Assembly: GCF_000420385.1 (NCBI RefSeq)
Contig: NZ_ATUV01000001.1
Span: forward strand, 682,001-746,000
Length of the DNA: 64,000 bases
Direction: 5' to 3'
Origin: Hippea alviniae EP5-r
Lineage (GTDB): Bacteria; Campylobacterota_A; Desulfurellia; Desulfurellales; Hippeaceae
Positions 16,838 through 26,601 of the stretch are shown here, piece after piece. Each line of letters begins with the position of its first letter. Within the stretch, counting starts at the first letter, position 1. Both the position numbers and the translations under genes were made by a program. The notes below the pieces were generated by a model. It was not told where the DNA came from. It searched no databases and saw only the letters and a list, made by a program, of their open reading frames with translations.

Positions 16838-17162
16838 GATTCTCTGCTATCTTTCCAATCACGGGAAGCGGTTTTATCTTGCCCGTTATAGCGTTTATAA
16901 TGCCTGTAATTGTAAGAAACATTAAAAATACACTAACAAACAGGTCAAGCGCTTTGCCTACATCGGGTATAAAGAGAATAAATGCGGAAACCAAGTTTGT
17001 TATCGTAAGTACCAATCCCTGCTTGACATGATATACAACAAAAGGGTTGTCTTTATGAATAACGGCGGGAATTATCATAAGAAGTCCAAAGTATGATAAC
17101 CAGGCAAGCCACCTACCCTTCTTTATATACTCTTCTAACTCTCTGTTCTTTTCTATCTCCAT
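16827..17162 (-). CDS. DUF4870-like small membrane protein
   Basis: A 111-aa protein with three predicted hydrophobic segments: one after WLAWLSYFGLLMIIPAVI, one around TITNLVSAFILFIP and one around FLMFLTITGIINAI. The phrase HVKQGLVL following a polar turn is typical of DUF4870/Tic20-like proteins. ATG 17162 is chosen; a longer frame to 17234 lies inside nth. Function unknown. It is the last gene of the long minus-strand run and is translationally coupled to nth by a 10-bp overlap. Confidence 0.72.
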   Translation of the reverse strand: MEIEKNRELEEYIKKGRWLAWLSYFGLLMIIPAVIHKDNPFVVYHVKQGLVLTITNLVSAFILFIPDVGKALDLFVSVFLMFLTITGIINAITGKIKPLPVIGKIAENLNL

Positions 17163-17806
17163 TTTTGAACGCCCACTCTGTCGCAGAAATCGTATATCGG
17201 GCATTTTGAACAGAACGGAGAAGTCGGTCTGCATATATTTTGGCCAAATGGGACAAGTAAATCGTTAAACTCTATCCAATATTTTTTTGGAAGAATATTT
17301 GAAAGAGCAACTTCTGTTTCTTCTGGTGCCTTTGTTTTTACAAGACCAAGTCTGTTCGAGATTCTGTGAACATGTATGTCAACACAGATTGCAGGTATGT
17401 TGTATCCCTTTGCAAGCACAAGATTCGCCGTTTTTAATCCAACATTAGGAAGTTTAAGTAAATCGTTCAGATTCGACGGCACAACACCGTCATACTCATC
17501 AACTATTATCTGGGCAATCTTCTTTAGATTCTTTGCCTTTGTTTTATAAAAACCGACAGGGTATATTAGCTTTTCTATCTCTTCCTGCTTCAGCTGTTTG
17601 AGTGTAAATATATCAGGTGCTCTCTCAAACAGCCTTAAAGACGCTTCTTTTGTTGTCTCGTCTTTTGTTCTTAAGCTTAAGACTGTCGAGACAAGCACCT
17701 TATACGGGTCTTTATCCTTTGCAACTTCCGTTACTACAGGTTCTTTAAAGCTTTTATACGCTTCTTTTAAAATCCTTACAACTTCGTCTATATCTTCCTT
17801 CTTCAT
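17153..17806 (-). CDS. nth: Endonuclease III (DNA glycosylase/AP lyase)
   Basis: A 217-aa base-excision repair enzyme removing oxidised pyrimidines. The helix-hairpin-helix LPNVGLKTANLVLA contains the catalytic Lys, CVDIHVHRISNRLG the catalytic Asp, and the C-terminus has the 4Fe-4S pattern C-x6-C-x2-C-x5-C (CRPTSPFCSKCPIYDFC). Length is standard. It overlaps the ppiD-like stop by 4 bp and the DUF4870 start by 10 bp. Confidence 0.96.
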   Translation of the reverse strand: MKKEDIDEVVRILKEAYKSFKEPVVTEVAKDKDPYKVLVSTVLSLRTKDETTKEASLRLFERAPDIFTLKQLKQEEIEKLIYPVGFYKTKAKNLKKIAQIIVDEYDGVVPSNLNDLLKLPNVGLKTANLVLAKGYNIPAICVDIHVHRISNRLGLVKTKAPEETEVALSNILPKKYWIEFNDLLVPFGQNICRPTSPFCSKCPIYDFCDRVGVQKWR

Positions 17807-19698
17807 AATTTCGGATTTATCTTAATTTTTGTTTCTCTCTTCAGCTTCTCTATTAGATTGGAAAGTATCTCATCTTCTTTCTGGGCAAGGAGCTGCTGTT
17901 TTATACTATCTTTTAGTTTTTCAAACTCTTTCTTGTCGAATATCTTGTCTGTTATTTGATAAACATACACATTACCATCTGTTTTACATAGATTGAGATA
18001 CCCTTTGTCGTGAGAAAATATATCTTCAATAGCCTTCTCATTAAAAGAACAAGCAAACTTTTTTGTCGGCGTAAGCTTCGTCATATTTTTGACTGTTTTT
18101 ATCTTTAGCTTCTTCTCTTTGGCTACTTTCTCTAAGCTTTTCTCTTCTTTTGCAAGTTTTAGAATCTCTTTTGCTTTCTCATAAGCCAGTTTTTTTGCCT
18201 GCTCTTCTATATAATCCTTTTTTACTTTATCTTTAACCTGCTCAAACTTTGGTATATACGAAGGCTTCTTATCAACAAGTTTGTATATAAGGTATCCTTC
18301 CGAAGACAAATCAGGCCCAAATAGTTTGCCCTTCTGAGCAAGTATAGCATTTTGAATCATAGCTTCAGTAAACGGCTGCTTTGGATTCTTCAAAGAGATA
18401 AATGGACTCTCTTTAAGTTTTAGTCCGTATTCTTTGGCTGCCTTTTTTAGACTCTCTTTAGAGTCTCTAATTTTAACAAATATTTTATCCGCTTCAACAA
18501 ACCAAATCTTTTTCGCTTTTGTTTCTTTAAGATAATTGATTATATCCTTTTTAACTTTATCAAACGGTCTGATAAATGGTTCTTTAATATCTTCAATTAA
18601 AGCTATATGATAGCCAAACTTTGTTTTGAATGGTTTGGATATCTCGCCTTTTTTCAGTTTAACAATAGCATTCCAGAAGCTGTCTATAACCATATTTTTT
18701 GTAATATACCCCAAATCGCCGCCAACATTTTTTGTAAGTTTATCAGCCGAATATTCCTTAACGGCTTCTTTGAAGGTTATTTTCTTATCCTTCAAAAGTT
18801 TATACACCCTTTCAGCTTCTTGCTTGAGCTCTTCATCTGTCTGGTTATCCTTTTTGGCAAACAGAATATGGGCAACCCTTATTCTTAGTGGAACTTTAAA
18901 ATAGGATTTATGCTCTTCATAGAACTTTTTGGCTTCTTCATCTGATACCTTTACTTTCTTCTCAACATAACTCAACGGAACAGCTATATACTCAAACTTA
19001 ACCATTGTCGGCACTCTGTATTTCTCTTTATGCAAAAGGTAGTATTTTTTAAGCTCTTTATCATTAACTTTTATGCTTTTTTCAAAATCCTTCCAATTGA
19101 ATACAACAAACTCTATATTCACTTTGGAATAATTCTTATCAAAAAACTTTTTTACTTCTTTATCCGTAATTTTTACATTCTTAAACAGCTTTTCTTTCAA
19201 TTTAGTTATATAAAGCGAAGTTTTTAAACTCTCTTCATACTCCTTTGGGTTTATGTTGTTTGCCTTAAGAAGTGCAAGATACTTCTCTTTTGAAAACTTG
19301 CCGTTTACAAAGAAGGCTGGATTTGACTGAATAGCCTTTATCACATCTTCATCTGTGACCTTTATACCTTCCCTTTTTGCTTCTTCAATTAGAAGTGCCC
19401 TTTCGATAAGCATATCTATTGTTTTCTGTTTTATATTGAGTTTCTTTATGTCTTCTTCCGTTATATTTCCGCCCTTTAGTTGGCTAATCAGTTGTATATA
19501 AAACTTGTATATATCGTTGTATGTTTTTTCATACTCTGGAATGCTTATCTTTATATCCCCCACTTCAATGGCTGTATTACTGCCCATAGTAAATGGGCCT
19601 CTAACAAATAGATATGCACCACCAATTATGAAAGCTGCTGCTGCAATCCACAACAAAATAGCAAACTTCTTTATGTTTTTTCTCAAAAAGTCAAGCAT
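17803..19698 (-). CDS. PpiD/SurA-like periplasmic chaperone with parvulin domain
   Basis: A 631-aa protein anchored by one N-terminal membrane helix (LLWIAAAAFIIGGAYLFV) after a short basic cytosolic start, then an N-terminal SurA_N-like helical region, a parvulin rotamase domain around residues 275-375 (RVAHILFA...GGDLGYITK...F.TKFGYHIALIEDI) and a second, divergent C-terminal region. This is the PpiD layout: a SecYEG-associated folding helper for exported proteins, consistent with secDF nearby. Very Lys-rich. It has a near-consensus promoter of its own upstream. Confidence 0.88.
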   Translation of the reverse strand: MLDFLRKNIKKFAILLWIAAAAFIIGGAYLFVRGPFTMGSNTAIEVGDIKISIPEYEKTYNDIYKFYIQLISQLKGGNITEEDIKKLNIKQKTIDMLIERALLIEEAKREGIKVTDEDVIKAIQSNPAFFVNGKFSKEKYLALLKANNINPKEYEESLKTSLYITKLKEKLFKNVKITDKEVKKFFDKNYSKVNIEFVVFNWKDFEKSIKVNDKELKKYYLLHKEKYRVPTMVKFEYIAVPLSYVEKKVKVSDEEAKKFYEEHKSYFKVPLRIRVAHILFAKKDNQTDEELKQEAERVYKLLKDKKITFKEAVKEYSADKLTKNVGGDLGYITKNMVIDSFWNAIVKLKKGEISKPFKTKFGYHIALIEDIKEPFIRPFDKVKKDIINYLKETKAKKIWFVEADKIFVKIRDSKESLKKAAKEYGLKLKESPFISLKNPKQPFTEAMIQNAILAQKGKLFGPDLSSEGYLIYKLVDKKPSYIPKFEQVKDKVKKDYIEEQAKKLAYEKAKEILKLAKEEKSLEKVAKEKKLKIKTVKNMTKLTPTKKFACSFNEKAIEDIFSHDKGYLNLCKTDGNVYVYQITDKIFDKKEFEKLKDSIKQQLLAQKEDEILSNLIEKLKRETKIKINPKL

Positions 19699-19735
19699 AC
19701 AAACCCCCTACTCTTCTGTAATAGAAATACGGCAA

Positions 19736-19764
19736 ATTATACATTTTGATTTTCAATCTATCAA
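19736..19764 (-). promoter_or_regulatory. Promoter for ppiD-nth-DUF4870
   Basis: On the minus strand TTGATA (19759-19764), a 17-bp spacer and consensus TATAAT (19736-19741). The -35 box overlaps the maf stop codon, so the ppiD group can be transcribed independently of the upstream genes. Confidence 0.7.
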
Positions 19765-20294
19765 ATAATCTTGCAAAGTCTCTTCATGGGCAAACCTATA
19801 ACGGTTGTTATGTCTCCTTCTATAAGGTGCATGAAGTGTCTGGCTCTGCCCTGAATTGCATAACCTGCAGCTCTTCCCATATATTCGTTTGTATCAAGGT
19901 AACTATTTATCTCATCTTCTGTTAATTTATCAACTTTAACGCTTGCAACTTCAACAAACCTTTCGCACCACTTATCACTTATCACACTTACACCCGTATA
20001 AACCTGATGAATCTTTCCAGAAAGCATCGAGAGTATCTGGTAGGCTTCTTCTCTATCCTTTGGTTTGCCTATCACCCTTCCATCAAAATATATAACCGTA
20101 TCAGCACCTATTACAATCTGATTTTTTCTCTTTACGCTCAAAGCCTTTAAAAAACTAACCCTTAGCAGATACTCCACTATACTCTCTCCAACAAAGCGCT
20201 TCTCGTCTATATTCGATACCGTTATAATTGCATTCCTTTTACACTTCTTCAAAAGTCTTCTTCTTGCTTGCGATTTAGTCGCAAGAACAATCAT
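19761..20294 (-). CDS. maf: Maf-family nucleoside triphosphate pyrophosphatase
   Basis: A 177-aa Maf protein: N-terminal LATKSQARRRLLKK (family S-x2-R-R), VIGADTVIYFDGRVIGKP with the catalytic acidic residues, and HQVYTGVSVI. These enzymes hydrolyse non-canonical or excess NTPs (dTTP/UTP or methylated nucleotides) and are linked to septum control. ATG 20294 is set by GGAG about 8 nt upstream; a TTG immediately before it is less likely. It overlaps the end of glnE by 20 bp. Confidence 0.9.
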   Translation of the reverse strand: MIVLATKSQARRRLLKKCKRNAIITVSNIDEKRFVGESIVEYLLRVSFLKALSVKRKNQIVIGADTVIYFDGRVIGKPKDREEAYQILSMLSGKIHQVYTGVSVISDKWCERFVEVASVKVDKLTEDEINSYLDTNEYMGRAAGYAIQGRARHFMHLIEGDITTVIGLPMKRLCKII

Positions 20295-22800
20295 CAAAAT
20301 AACTCCTTACAAAATCCGACACCCTTTTAAATTTAGAGTCTATCTTAAGCTTTAGACTATCTTCACTCAAAAGAAATTCTACCAACTTTATGCCCTGCTC
20401 ATTCAGTTTTGAAGATAGACCAGCAATCCTTGCCGTATTCAAAACCTTAAAGAGAAATCTGTAAGTATCTTCAATCTCTTCAAGCCCTTTTATGTCTTTC
20501 TTCTTCAATTTCTCTATAAGCTTGAGCGTGCCAGAACCAATATCTGCGCACTCATTTTCAAAGGATAGGGATTGAACAAAAAAGTCTATCGTAGTCAATC
20601 CACCAAACGAACTTTTTATATCAAAACCAACACCCTTATTCTCCACGATTTTTTTAAGCATACAGAATATCTCGCATTTAGAAGGCGGCCTATTCAAAAC
20701 AAACTCTTTTATAATTTTTCTAAGCTCATCATCTTCAAAACCCGAATAGACAACAACAGAACGCTGAGCAGCCTGTTTCTCCCAGCTCTGAGCATCCTTA
20801 TCAAAATACTTCTTCAAATAATCAACATCACAAACAAGTGTTCCTTTATCCCCAAACGGCCTTAGCCTTAAATCTATCTCATAAAAACTTTTTAACTCTT
20901 TTGTTATTCTTCTTACAATAGGCTCATACATATAAGGCTGATTTTTGCTTACAAATACGATATCCAAATCACTTCCAACAAACAGCTCACCTGTTGCAAG
21001 CTTTCCATATCCCAAAACCGTAAGACCACCATTTGAATCAAACTCAGACGAAACTTTCCTTATCAATGCCCTTGCAAACTCCGTTGTTATAACAAGGTCT
21101 TCGTGTCTATAAGAGTCTGTTAAAAGCTTCAATATTATCTCAAATTCGAGCCTTTCCTTCTCTTTTTTATCCAAAGAGTCAAACCCAAGCTCTAACGGTG
21201 CAACAAGACTATCCAATAGTGAAGGATACTTTATAAACTTCTCTGCATAGTCTATTGATAAAAGTTTTAAGAACAGTTCAAACAGCTTTCTGTTTTTGAA
21301 TATCGTCTTTATGTATATAGGGTCTATCTTGCCAAATCCAGCAACAACCCTATCAAATCTGCCGATATCCTTTGTAAATTCAAAAGCAAAATCAAAAATG
21401 CTTTGAATCTCGTCTGGTTTCATATCCGTTGCCTTAAACTTCTTTAGACTCTCTTCTATATTCAAAGCAACGGTTTTTGCATCATCTATACCAAACTCTT
21501 TTAAAAAACCTTCAATATCATCCGCTGTGCTAAAAACAGGCACGCCCTTGTCAACAATAAAGATGCTTCTAAAAATCTCATGCACCCTATCCGTATAACT
21601 GAGATACTTAGAAACAAACTCATTTAACTCCATATTCAGCTTTTTAGCCAAAGCCTTCAAAGACTTCTCATCCGTCGGCAAATTCTGTGTCTGTTGCTCG
21701 TTCAACAACTGAATTTTATGCTCCATCCTTCTAAAGAACAGATAGGCATCTGACAAAAAATTACTCTCTTCAGCCTTCAACAAACCAAGTTCAGCAAGAA
21801 GCTTTAAACCATCTATTGTCCTTACTTTTCTTAGCTGCTTGACTTTTCCACCGTATAGAAGCTGAAAGTAATTGAGAACAAACTCTATTTCTCTTATTCC
21901 GCCCTTCCCTTTTTTTATGTCCTGTTTTTCCTGCGGTATGATGCCTTCTGTCCCTTTAGACGACTTATGTATTTTAAACATTAACCGTCTAATTTCGTCT
22001 ATGTATTCAATGTCTATGGTTCTTTTAAATACGAACGGTTCAACAACTTTTAAGAATTCATCACCCAATTTACTACTTCCAGCCACACACCTTGCCTTTA
22101 TCAAAGCAAGCTTCTCCCAAACTTGACCAAATGTCGCATAGTAATTCTCATACTCTTCTATCGACAGAGAAAGCGGCGAATATGCCCCATTCGGTCTTAG
22201 CCTTGTATCAACCCTAAATACAAAACCACCTTCCTTATTCTGATTTAAAATATTCACAATTAGAGATGCTATTCTGTTGTATATGTCAGATTTATCTTCT
22301 TCTCTATGTACAAACATAATGTCTATATCCGAAGAGAAGTTTAGCTCTTTATTACCCAATTTACCCAATCCTATAACGGCAAAACCATCTTTCAAATCTT
22401 CTTTCTTTAACTTTTCAAATGCCATATCAGCAGCAACTTCAACAAGTGCATCGGCAAGATTGGAAAGCTCTTCCATAGTCTCTTCGAAACTGCACGCTTT
22501 TATTATCTCTTTTGCTGCTATCCTTAAATACTCTCTTTTTCTGTAATGTCTAAGTTTCGACTCCTTCTTTGGAAAAGGTAAAGAGTCTAAAAATTCAACA
22601 GCTTCCTTGTAATATTCAAGTTTTGTCTTCTTTTTTGATAATGTCTCTGTCTCTATAAGCCAAAAGATATACTCAGGATTATTTATCAAAAACAGGGATA
22701 ATGTATGAGATTGAGAGAATATACCAAACAGGACTTCTCCAACAACCCTAAAAGAGACAAGTAGCTCAAGGATTGTCGATTTTGACGGACTATTTTTCAA
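20275..22800 (-). CDS. glnE: Glutamine synthetase adenylyltransferase-like protein GlnE (5' end unresolved)
   Basis: Two tandem nucleotidyltransferase-plus-helical modules, as in the bifunctional enzyme that adenylylates and deadenylylates glutamine synthetase. Module 1 has GLGKLGNKELNFSSDIDIMF (~145-165); module 2 has GYGKLATGELFVGSDLDIVF (~595-615). From TTG 22800 the protein is 841 aa, shorter than E. coli GlnE (~946). The same frame stays open another ~61 codons upstream to 23004 and encodes residues such as SADPDNAFLYFDDFLK that look like a genuine GlnE N-terminus, but that stretch contains no ATG, GTG or TTG. The true start is therefore unresolved. Confidence 0.85.
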   Translation of the reverse strand: MKNSPSKSTILELLVSFRVVGEVLFGIFSQSHTLSLFLINNPEYIFWLIETETLSKKKTKLEYYKEAVEFLDSLPFPKKESKLRHYRKREYLRIAAKEIIKACSFEETMEELSNLADALVEVAADMAFEKLKKEDLKDGFAVIGLGKLGNKELNFSSDIDIMFVHREEDKSDIYNRIASLIVNILNQNKEGGFVFRVDTRLRPNGAYSPLSLSIEEYENYYATFGQVWEKLALIKARCVAGSSKLGDEFLKVVEPFVFKRTIDIEYIDEIRRLMFKIHKSSKGTEGIIPQEKQDIKKGKGGIREIEFVLNYFQLLYGGKVKQLRKVRTIDGLKLLAELGLLKAEESNFLSDAYLFFRRMEHKIQLLNEQQTQNLPTDEKSLKALAKKLNMELNEFVSKYLSYTDRVHEIFRSIFIVDKGVPVFSTADDIEGFLKEFGIDDAKTVALNIEESLKKFKATDMKPDEIQSIFDFAFEFTKDIGRFDRVVAGFGKIDPIYIKTIFKNRKLFELFLKLLSIDYAEKFIKYPSLLDSLVAPLELGFDSLDKKEKERLEFEIILKLLTDSYRHEDLVITTEFARALIRKVSSEFDSNGGLTVLGYGKLATGELFVGSDLDIVFVSKNQPYMYEPIVRRITKELKSFYEIDLRLRPFGDKGTLVCDVDYLKKYFDKDAQSWEKQAAQRSVVVYSGFEDDELRKIIKEFVLNRPPSKCEIFCMLKKIVENKGVGFDIKSSFGGLTTIDFFVQSLSFENECADIGSGTLKLIEKLKKKDIKGLEEIEDTYRFLFKVLNTARIAGLSSKLNEQGIKLVEFLLSEDSLKLKIDSKFKRVSDFVRSYFDDCSCD

Positions 22801-22982
22801 AAAATCATCAAAGTATAAAAAGGCGTTGTCAGGGTCGGCACTCTCTTTGATGAGCTGGGCTATTCTATCAAAAAGTGTTTTAAACTCATGGGACAGCTTA
22901 TACTCCGATGTGATATGGAGCAGAATCCTGAAGGCTCTCTTTTTATCTTCAAAAAGGTCTATGAACTCTTTGAGAGTTACTT

Positions 22983-23957
22983 TTAACCACCCCTTTGTTT
23001 TATGTCAAACTCAATTCTTTGCTTAAATCTATCCGTTGAATCTTCTTCCTTCTTCTCGGGCATAAGCTCGCCTTTAAACAATAGCAATATTGGCGAAGCT
23101 ATAAAAATTGATGAGTATGTTCCAGATATTATTCCAACAAGCAATGCAAACGACATACCCTTTAATGCGTGTCCACCAAATAAATAAAGAGCAATTACGA
23201 CAAACAGAGTAGTTCCAGCGGTTAGAACAGTTCTTGAAAGTGTTTCACTTATGCCTTTATTTATTGCTTCAACACTGCTTAATTTTCTATTCTCTCTAAC
23301 TTTTTCCCTAATTCTGTCAAAGATAACTATTGTGTCGTTAACCGAATAACCAACAATCGTCAAAATAGCTGCAACAACATCCAATGTGAACTCATACCCA
23401 AACAGACTTAAAAAACCTATTGTTATCAGAACATCGTGAACAAGAGCAACAATAGCTCCAATCGCAAATCTATATTGAAATCTTAAGCTTATGTAAATTA
23501 AAATAGCAAGCAAGGATAATACAATGGCTATAATACCCTTATCTCTAAACTCTTTTCCTATCTTAGGACCCACCATATCTACTTCTAAAATTTTATATCC
23601 TTTACCAAATCTTTTATCTAACAACTTCTTTAGCTTTCCTTCTATACTGCTTGTTGTTGATGATGTTGAAACCTTTGTATAAATAATAAATCTTCTATTA
23701 CTGTTACCTATATTTTGAATACGAGAATCAGTAAAAATTTTATCGCTCTTTATTGCATCCCTAAGTTGAGCAACATTAATGGGCTTGTCAAACTCAACCT
23801 GTATAGATGTTCCACCTTTAAACTCTATGCCAAATTTAGGACCTTTTACTATTAGGTTTCCTATACCTATAATTATCAACAGAATAGAAATAGAAATAGC
23901 TATCTTAAACTTAGAAACAAAGTCTATAAAAACATTTGGCTTGACAATTTGAATCAT
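22983..23957 (-). CDS. secF: Protein translocase subunit SecF
   Basis: A 324-aa inner-membrane protein with an N-terminal helix, the P1-like periplasmic segment beginning GIEFKGGTSIQVEF, and five further C-terminal helices including GYSVNDTIVIFDRIRE, the SecF signature. With SecD and YajC it uses the proton motive force to pull exported proteins across the membrane. It follows secD by 9 nt. Its last codons overlap the open frame that appears to encode the GlnE N-terminus. Confidence 0.96.
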   Translation of the reverse strand: MIQIVKPNVFIDFVSKFKIAISISILLIIIGIGNLIVKGPKFGIEFKGGTSIQVEFDKPINVAQLRDAIKSDKIFTDSRIQNIGNSNRRFIIYTKVSTSSTTSSIEGKLKKLLDKRFGKGYKILEVDMVGPKIGKEFRDKGIIAIVLSLLAILIYISLRFQYRFAIGAIVALVHDVLITIGFLSLFGYEFTLDVVAAILTIVGYSVNDTIVIFDRIREKVRENRKLSSVEAINKGISETLSRTVLTAGTTLFVVIALYLFGGHALKGMSFALLVGIISGTYSSIFIASPILLLFKGELMPEKKEEDSTDRFKQRIEFDIKQRGG

Positions 23958-23966
23958 ACCAGTCTC

Positions 23967-25571
23967 CTAAATACTCAACCTTTGTGGTTTGAATTTATCG
24001 AGCACTATCTCAAATACCATCTTCGTAAATGTTACAGCAGTAAATATATTAGCCAACAAACCTATTGCCATAGTTATACCAAAACCTTTAACAGGGCCGC
24101 TGCCAAACTGATAAAGAATTAAAGCAACAATTAAAGTTGTTATGTTAGCATCTAAGATTGTTATAAATGCCCGTGAATAACCCGTATTTACAGCGTCATG
24201 AACACTTCGACCAATAAGCAATTCTTCCCTAATGCGCTCATAAATAAGAACATTTGCATCAACAGACATTCCAACAGTTAAAGCTATTCCTGCAAGTCCA
24301 GGTAGCGTCAAAGTTGCATTAAGCATCACCATAGCACCTAATATAATCAATATGTTCAAAGCCATAGCAACATCTGCAAGCAGACCCGAGAGCCGGTAAT
24401 AGAATATCATAAATAGCACAACGATAATCGCACCAAATATCATTGCTTTCTTACCTTTTTCAATAGACAACTTACCTAAGGATGGTCCTATTGTAACCTT
24501 TTGAAGTATCTTAACAGGTGCAGGCAAAGAGCCGCTCCTTAAAACCAAAGCCAAATCGTGTGCTTCTTCAAGTGTAAAATTACCCGTTATTTGTCCACTG
24601 CCGCCTGTTATAGCACTTTGAATTACAGGCGCTGAGTAAACTACATTATCTAAAACTATAGCTAATCTTTTTCCTATATGGGTAGCTGTAAATTTGGCAA
24701 ATATTTTCGCGCCTTCGGAGTTTAATTCGAAGGCAACATACGGCCTATTGAGATTGTCAAATCTAACCGAAGCGTTTGTTATCATATCACCTGTTATAAC
24801 TGGTTCCTTTTTAACAACAATAGGTATTTTTGTTATTTCACCGGTAGTCGGGTTGTGTTTTATCTCATACAAAATCTCATCGTCTTCGGGTAAATTACCA
24901 CTTAAAGCATCTGCGACATTTACACTATCGTCAACAAGATGAAGCTCGAGCCTTGCTGTCTCACCAAGCAGTCTTACTGCCCTGTTTGCATTCTTAATAC
25001 CTGGTAAATCAACAACAATGTGATCTTCTCCTGCTTGAACAACAGTTGGTTCTGTAACACCAAACTGATTAACCCTGTTTCTTATAACACTTATAGCTTG
25101 TTGAACTGCTTCTCTTTTTATGTGCTGAACAATCTTATCTTTAAGTTTTATAACTATCGGATTACTGTCAGATACAACGACATAGTTTGGATAGTTTGCT
25201 GTTATAAGGTTCAATGCTCTGTTTAAATCAGAATTATCTACAAGATGAATTTTTATAATATAACCGTTTTGAGTTGATGGGACAACCTGGTCTGCTGCTA
25301 TCTTAGCGTTTGTGAGTTGCTGCTGAAGATTATTGGCAGCCCTTGATAAAACGGCAAACACAGCCTTGTCTGTCTCCACACCCAAAACAAGGTGCATTCC
25401 GCCTTTTAAGTCTAAACCCAAGTTAATAGTATTTGTTGGCAGAAAACCACCCACAAGTTCAGAGAAATACTTTGCATTCTTCTTGCCAATTAATGTTGGT
25501 AAAGCATACGAGCCAAAGATTGCAACAACAATCAAAACAGTGATAAGTTTTATCAAAGTTGACGACTTCAT
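23967..25571 (-). CDS. secD: Protein translocase subunit SecD
   Basis: A 534-aa inner-membrane protein: N-terminal helix, the LGLDLKGGMHLVLGV motif, periplasmic P1 head region with RNRVNQFGVTEPTV and VDLPGI, and a C-terminal bundle of helices with GMSVDANVLIYERIREEL containing the conserved Asp of the proton pathway. Partner of SecF; separate, unfused genes in the order yajC-secD-secF as in many bacteria. The Shine-Dalgarno before ATG 25571 is weak, consistent with coupling to yajC 16 nt upstream. Confidence 0.96.
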   Translation of the reverse strand: MKSSTLIKLITVLIVVAIFGSYALPTLIGKKNAKYFSELVGGFLPTNTINLGLDLKGGMHLVLGVETDKAVFAVLSRAANNLQQQLTNAKIAADQVVPSTQNGYIIKIHLVDNSDLNRALNLITANYPNYVVVSDSNPIVIKLKDKIVQHIKREAVQQAISVIRNRVNQFGVTEPTVVQAGEDHIVVDLPGIKNANRAVRLLGETARLELHLVDDSVNVADALSGNLPEDDEILYEIKHNPTTGEITKIPIVVKKEPVITGDMITNASVRFDNLNRPYVAFELNSEGAKIFAKFTATHIGKRLAIVLDNVVYSAPVIQSAITGGSGQITGNFTLEEAHDLALVLRSGSLPAPVKILQKVTIGPSLGKLSIEKGKKAMIFGAIIVVLFMIFYYRLSGLLADVAMALNILIILGAMVMLNATLTLPGLAGIALTVGMSVDANVLIYERIREELLIGRSVHDAVNTGYSRAFITILDANITTLIVALILYQFGSGPVKGFGITMAIGLLANIFTAVTFTKMVFEIVLDKFKPQRLSI

Positions 25572-25587
25572 TTTCTAAAAACCTTTC

Positions 25588-25890
25588 CTACTGTTTTGCA
25601 GCAACGCTGCTCTTTGTTACTTTAATTTGAACACCGTCAGCTATCTCAATTGTGAAATCGTTATCACCGACTTTAACAATTGTTCCATAGATACCGCTTG
25701 AAGTGATAATTTTATCTCCCCTTTTTAAAGAGTTGATAAATTCCTGATGTTTCTTTCTTTGTTTCTGCTGTGGTAAAATTAAAAATACATAAAAAACAAC
25801 GACAATTAAAATTAATGGAACAAGCTGTGCAATCATTGACGGATGTTCTGTTTGAGCAGCTGCATAAGCCACATTTACAAAGGATAACAT
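25588..25890 (-). CDS. yajC: Preprotein translocase subunit YajC
   Basis: A 100-aa protein with one hydrophobic helix (LVPLILIVVVFYVFLILP) then the family block QQKQRKKHQEFINSLKRGDK and SSGIYGTIVKV. Accessory to SecDF. An AGGAGG lies just upstream of ATG 25890. Located directly before secD, as expected. Confidence 0.95.
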   Translation of the reverse strand: MLSFVNVAYAAAQTEHPSMIAQLVPLILIVVVFYVFLILPQQKQRKKHQEFINSLKRGDKIITSSGIYGTIVKVGDNDFTIEIADGVQIKVTKSSVAAKQ

Positions 25891-25901
25891 AAAATCTCCT
25901 C

Positions 25902-26123
25902 CTACCTTCTTCCTAAAAAGTAAAAAATAACCGTAAGGATTATACTCAAAATAATGCTGCTTGCAAGTGGAAAGTAAAAAGTAAAGTTATCTCTTTTAAT
26001 CACTATATCACCCGGTAGTTTACCAAAGGGAATCTTTGTAATCTGTGGAAAGTATGTGAAAAACAGCCCTATTATAATAAGTAAAACGCCCATTCCTATA
26101 AGAAGCTTACCAAACTCGCTCAT
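25902..26123 (-). CDS. DUF2905 small membrane protein
   Basis: A 73-aa protein with two hydrophobic helices (N-terminal [19 protein letters not shown] and C-terminal [19 protein letters not shown]) separated by the family motif [23 protein letters not shown]. Function unknown. It begins 17 bp inside the end of ispF and precedes yajC by 11 nt. Confidence 0.9.
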   Translation of the reverse strand: MSEFGKLLIGMGVLLIIIGLFFTYFPQITKIPFGKLPGDIVIKRDNFTFYFPLASSIILSIILTVIFYFLGRR

Positions 26124-26601
26124 AGGCCTCCCTCAACATGACAACTGCATAGGCTGAAATACCTTCTCCTCTACCTTCGAATCCCAAAAACTCTGTCGTC
26201 GAAGCCTTTATATTTACTATTTCTGGCTCTATTTTCAGAGCTTTTGCTATATTCTTCTCCATTGCTTTCTTGTAAGGCTTCAGTTTGGGTTTCTGAAGCA
26301 CAACAGTTGCATCAATGTTCTCTATCTCAAAGCCAGCTTCATCTATTAAATCTCTTATTCTCTGCAAGAAAAACAGACTCCTTATGTCCTTATACTTCGG
26401 GTCCGTATCGGGAAAAAGCTCTCCTATATCACCAAAACCTAAAGCACCTATCAAGGCATCACATATCGCATGTGTTAAACAGTCTGCATCAGAATGACCT
26501 ATAAGCCCAAGCTCATAATCTATATTAACACCACCCAGTATCAAATCCCTACCCTTGCCAAACTTATGCACATCGTATCCAAAGCCTATCCTAAAAGACA
26601 C
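26107..26601 (-). CDS. ispF: 2-C-methyl-D-erythritol 2,4-cyclodiphosphate synthase IspF
   Basis: A 164-aa enzyme of the MEP isoprenoid pathway forming the cyclodiphosphate. Metal ligands in GYDVHKF (Asp, His) and [16 protein letters not shown], followed by [17 protein letters not shown]-terminal [17 protein letters not shown]. The start is GTG 26601, inside the 3' end of ispD (16-bp overlap). The adjacent ispD-ispF pair is a common MEP arrangement; here they remain unfused. Confidence 0.96.
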   Translation of the reverse strand: MSFRIGFGYDVHKFGKGRDLILGGVNIDYELGLIGHSDADCLTHAICDALIGALGFGDIGELFPDTDPKYKDIRSLFFLQRIRDLIDEAGFEIENIDATVVLQKPKLKPYKKAMEKNIAKALKIEPEIVNIKASTTEFLGFEGRGEGISAYAVVMLREAYERVW

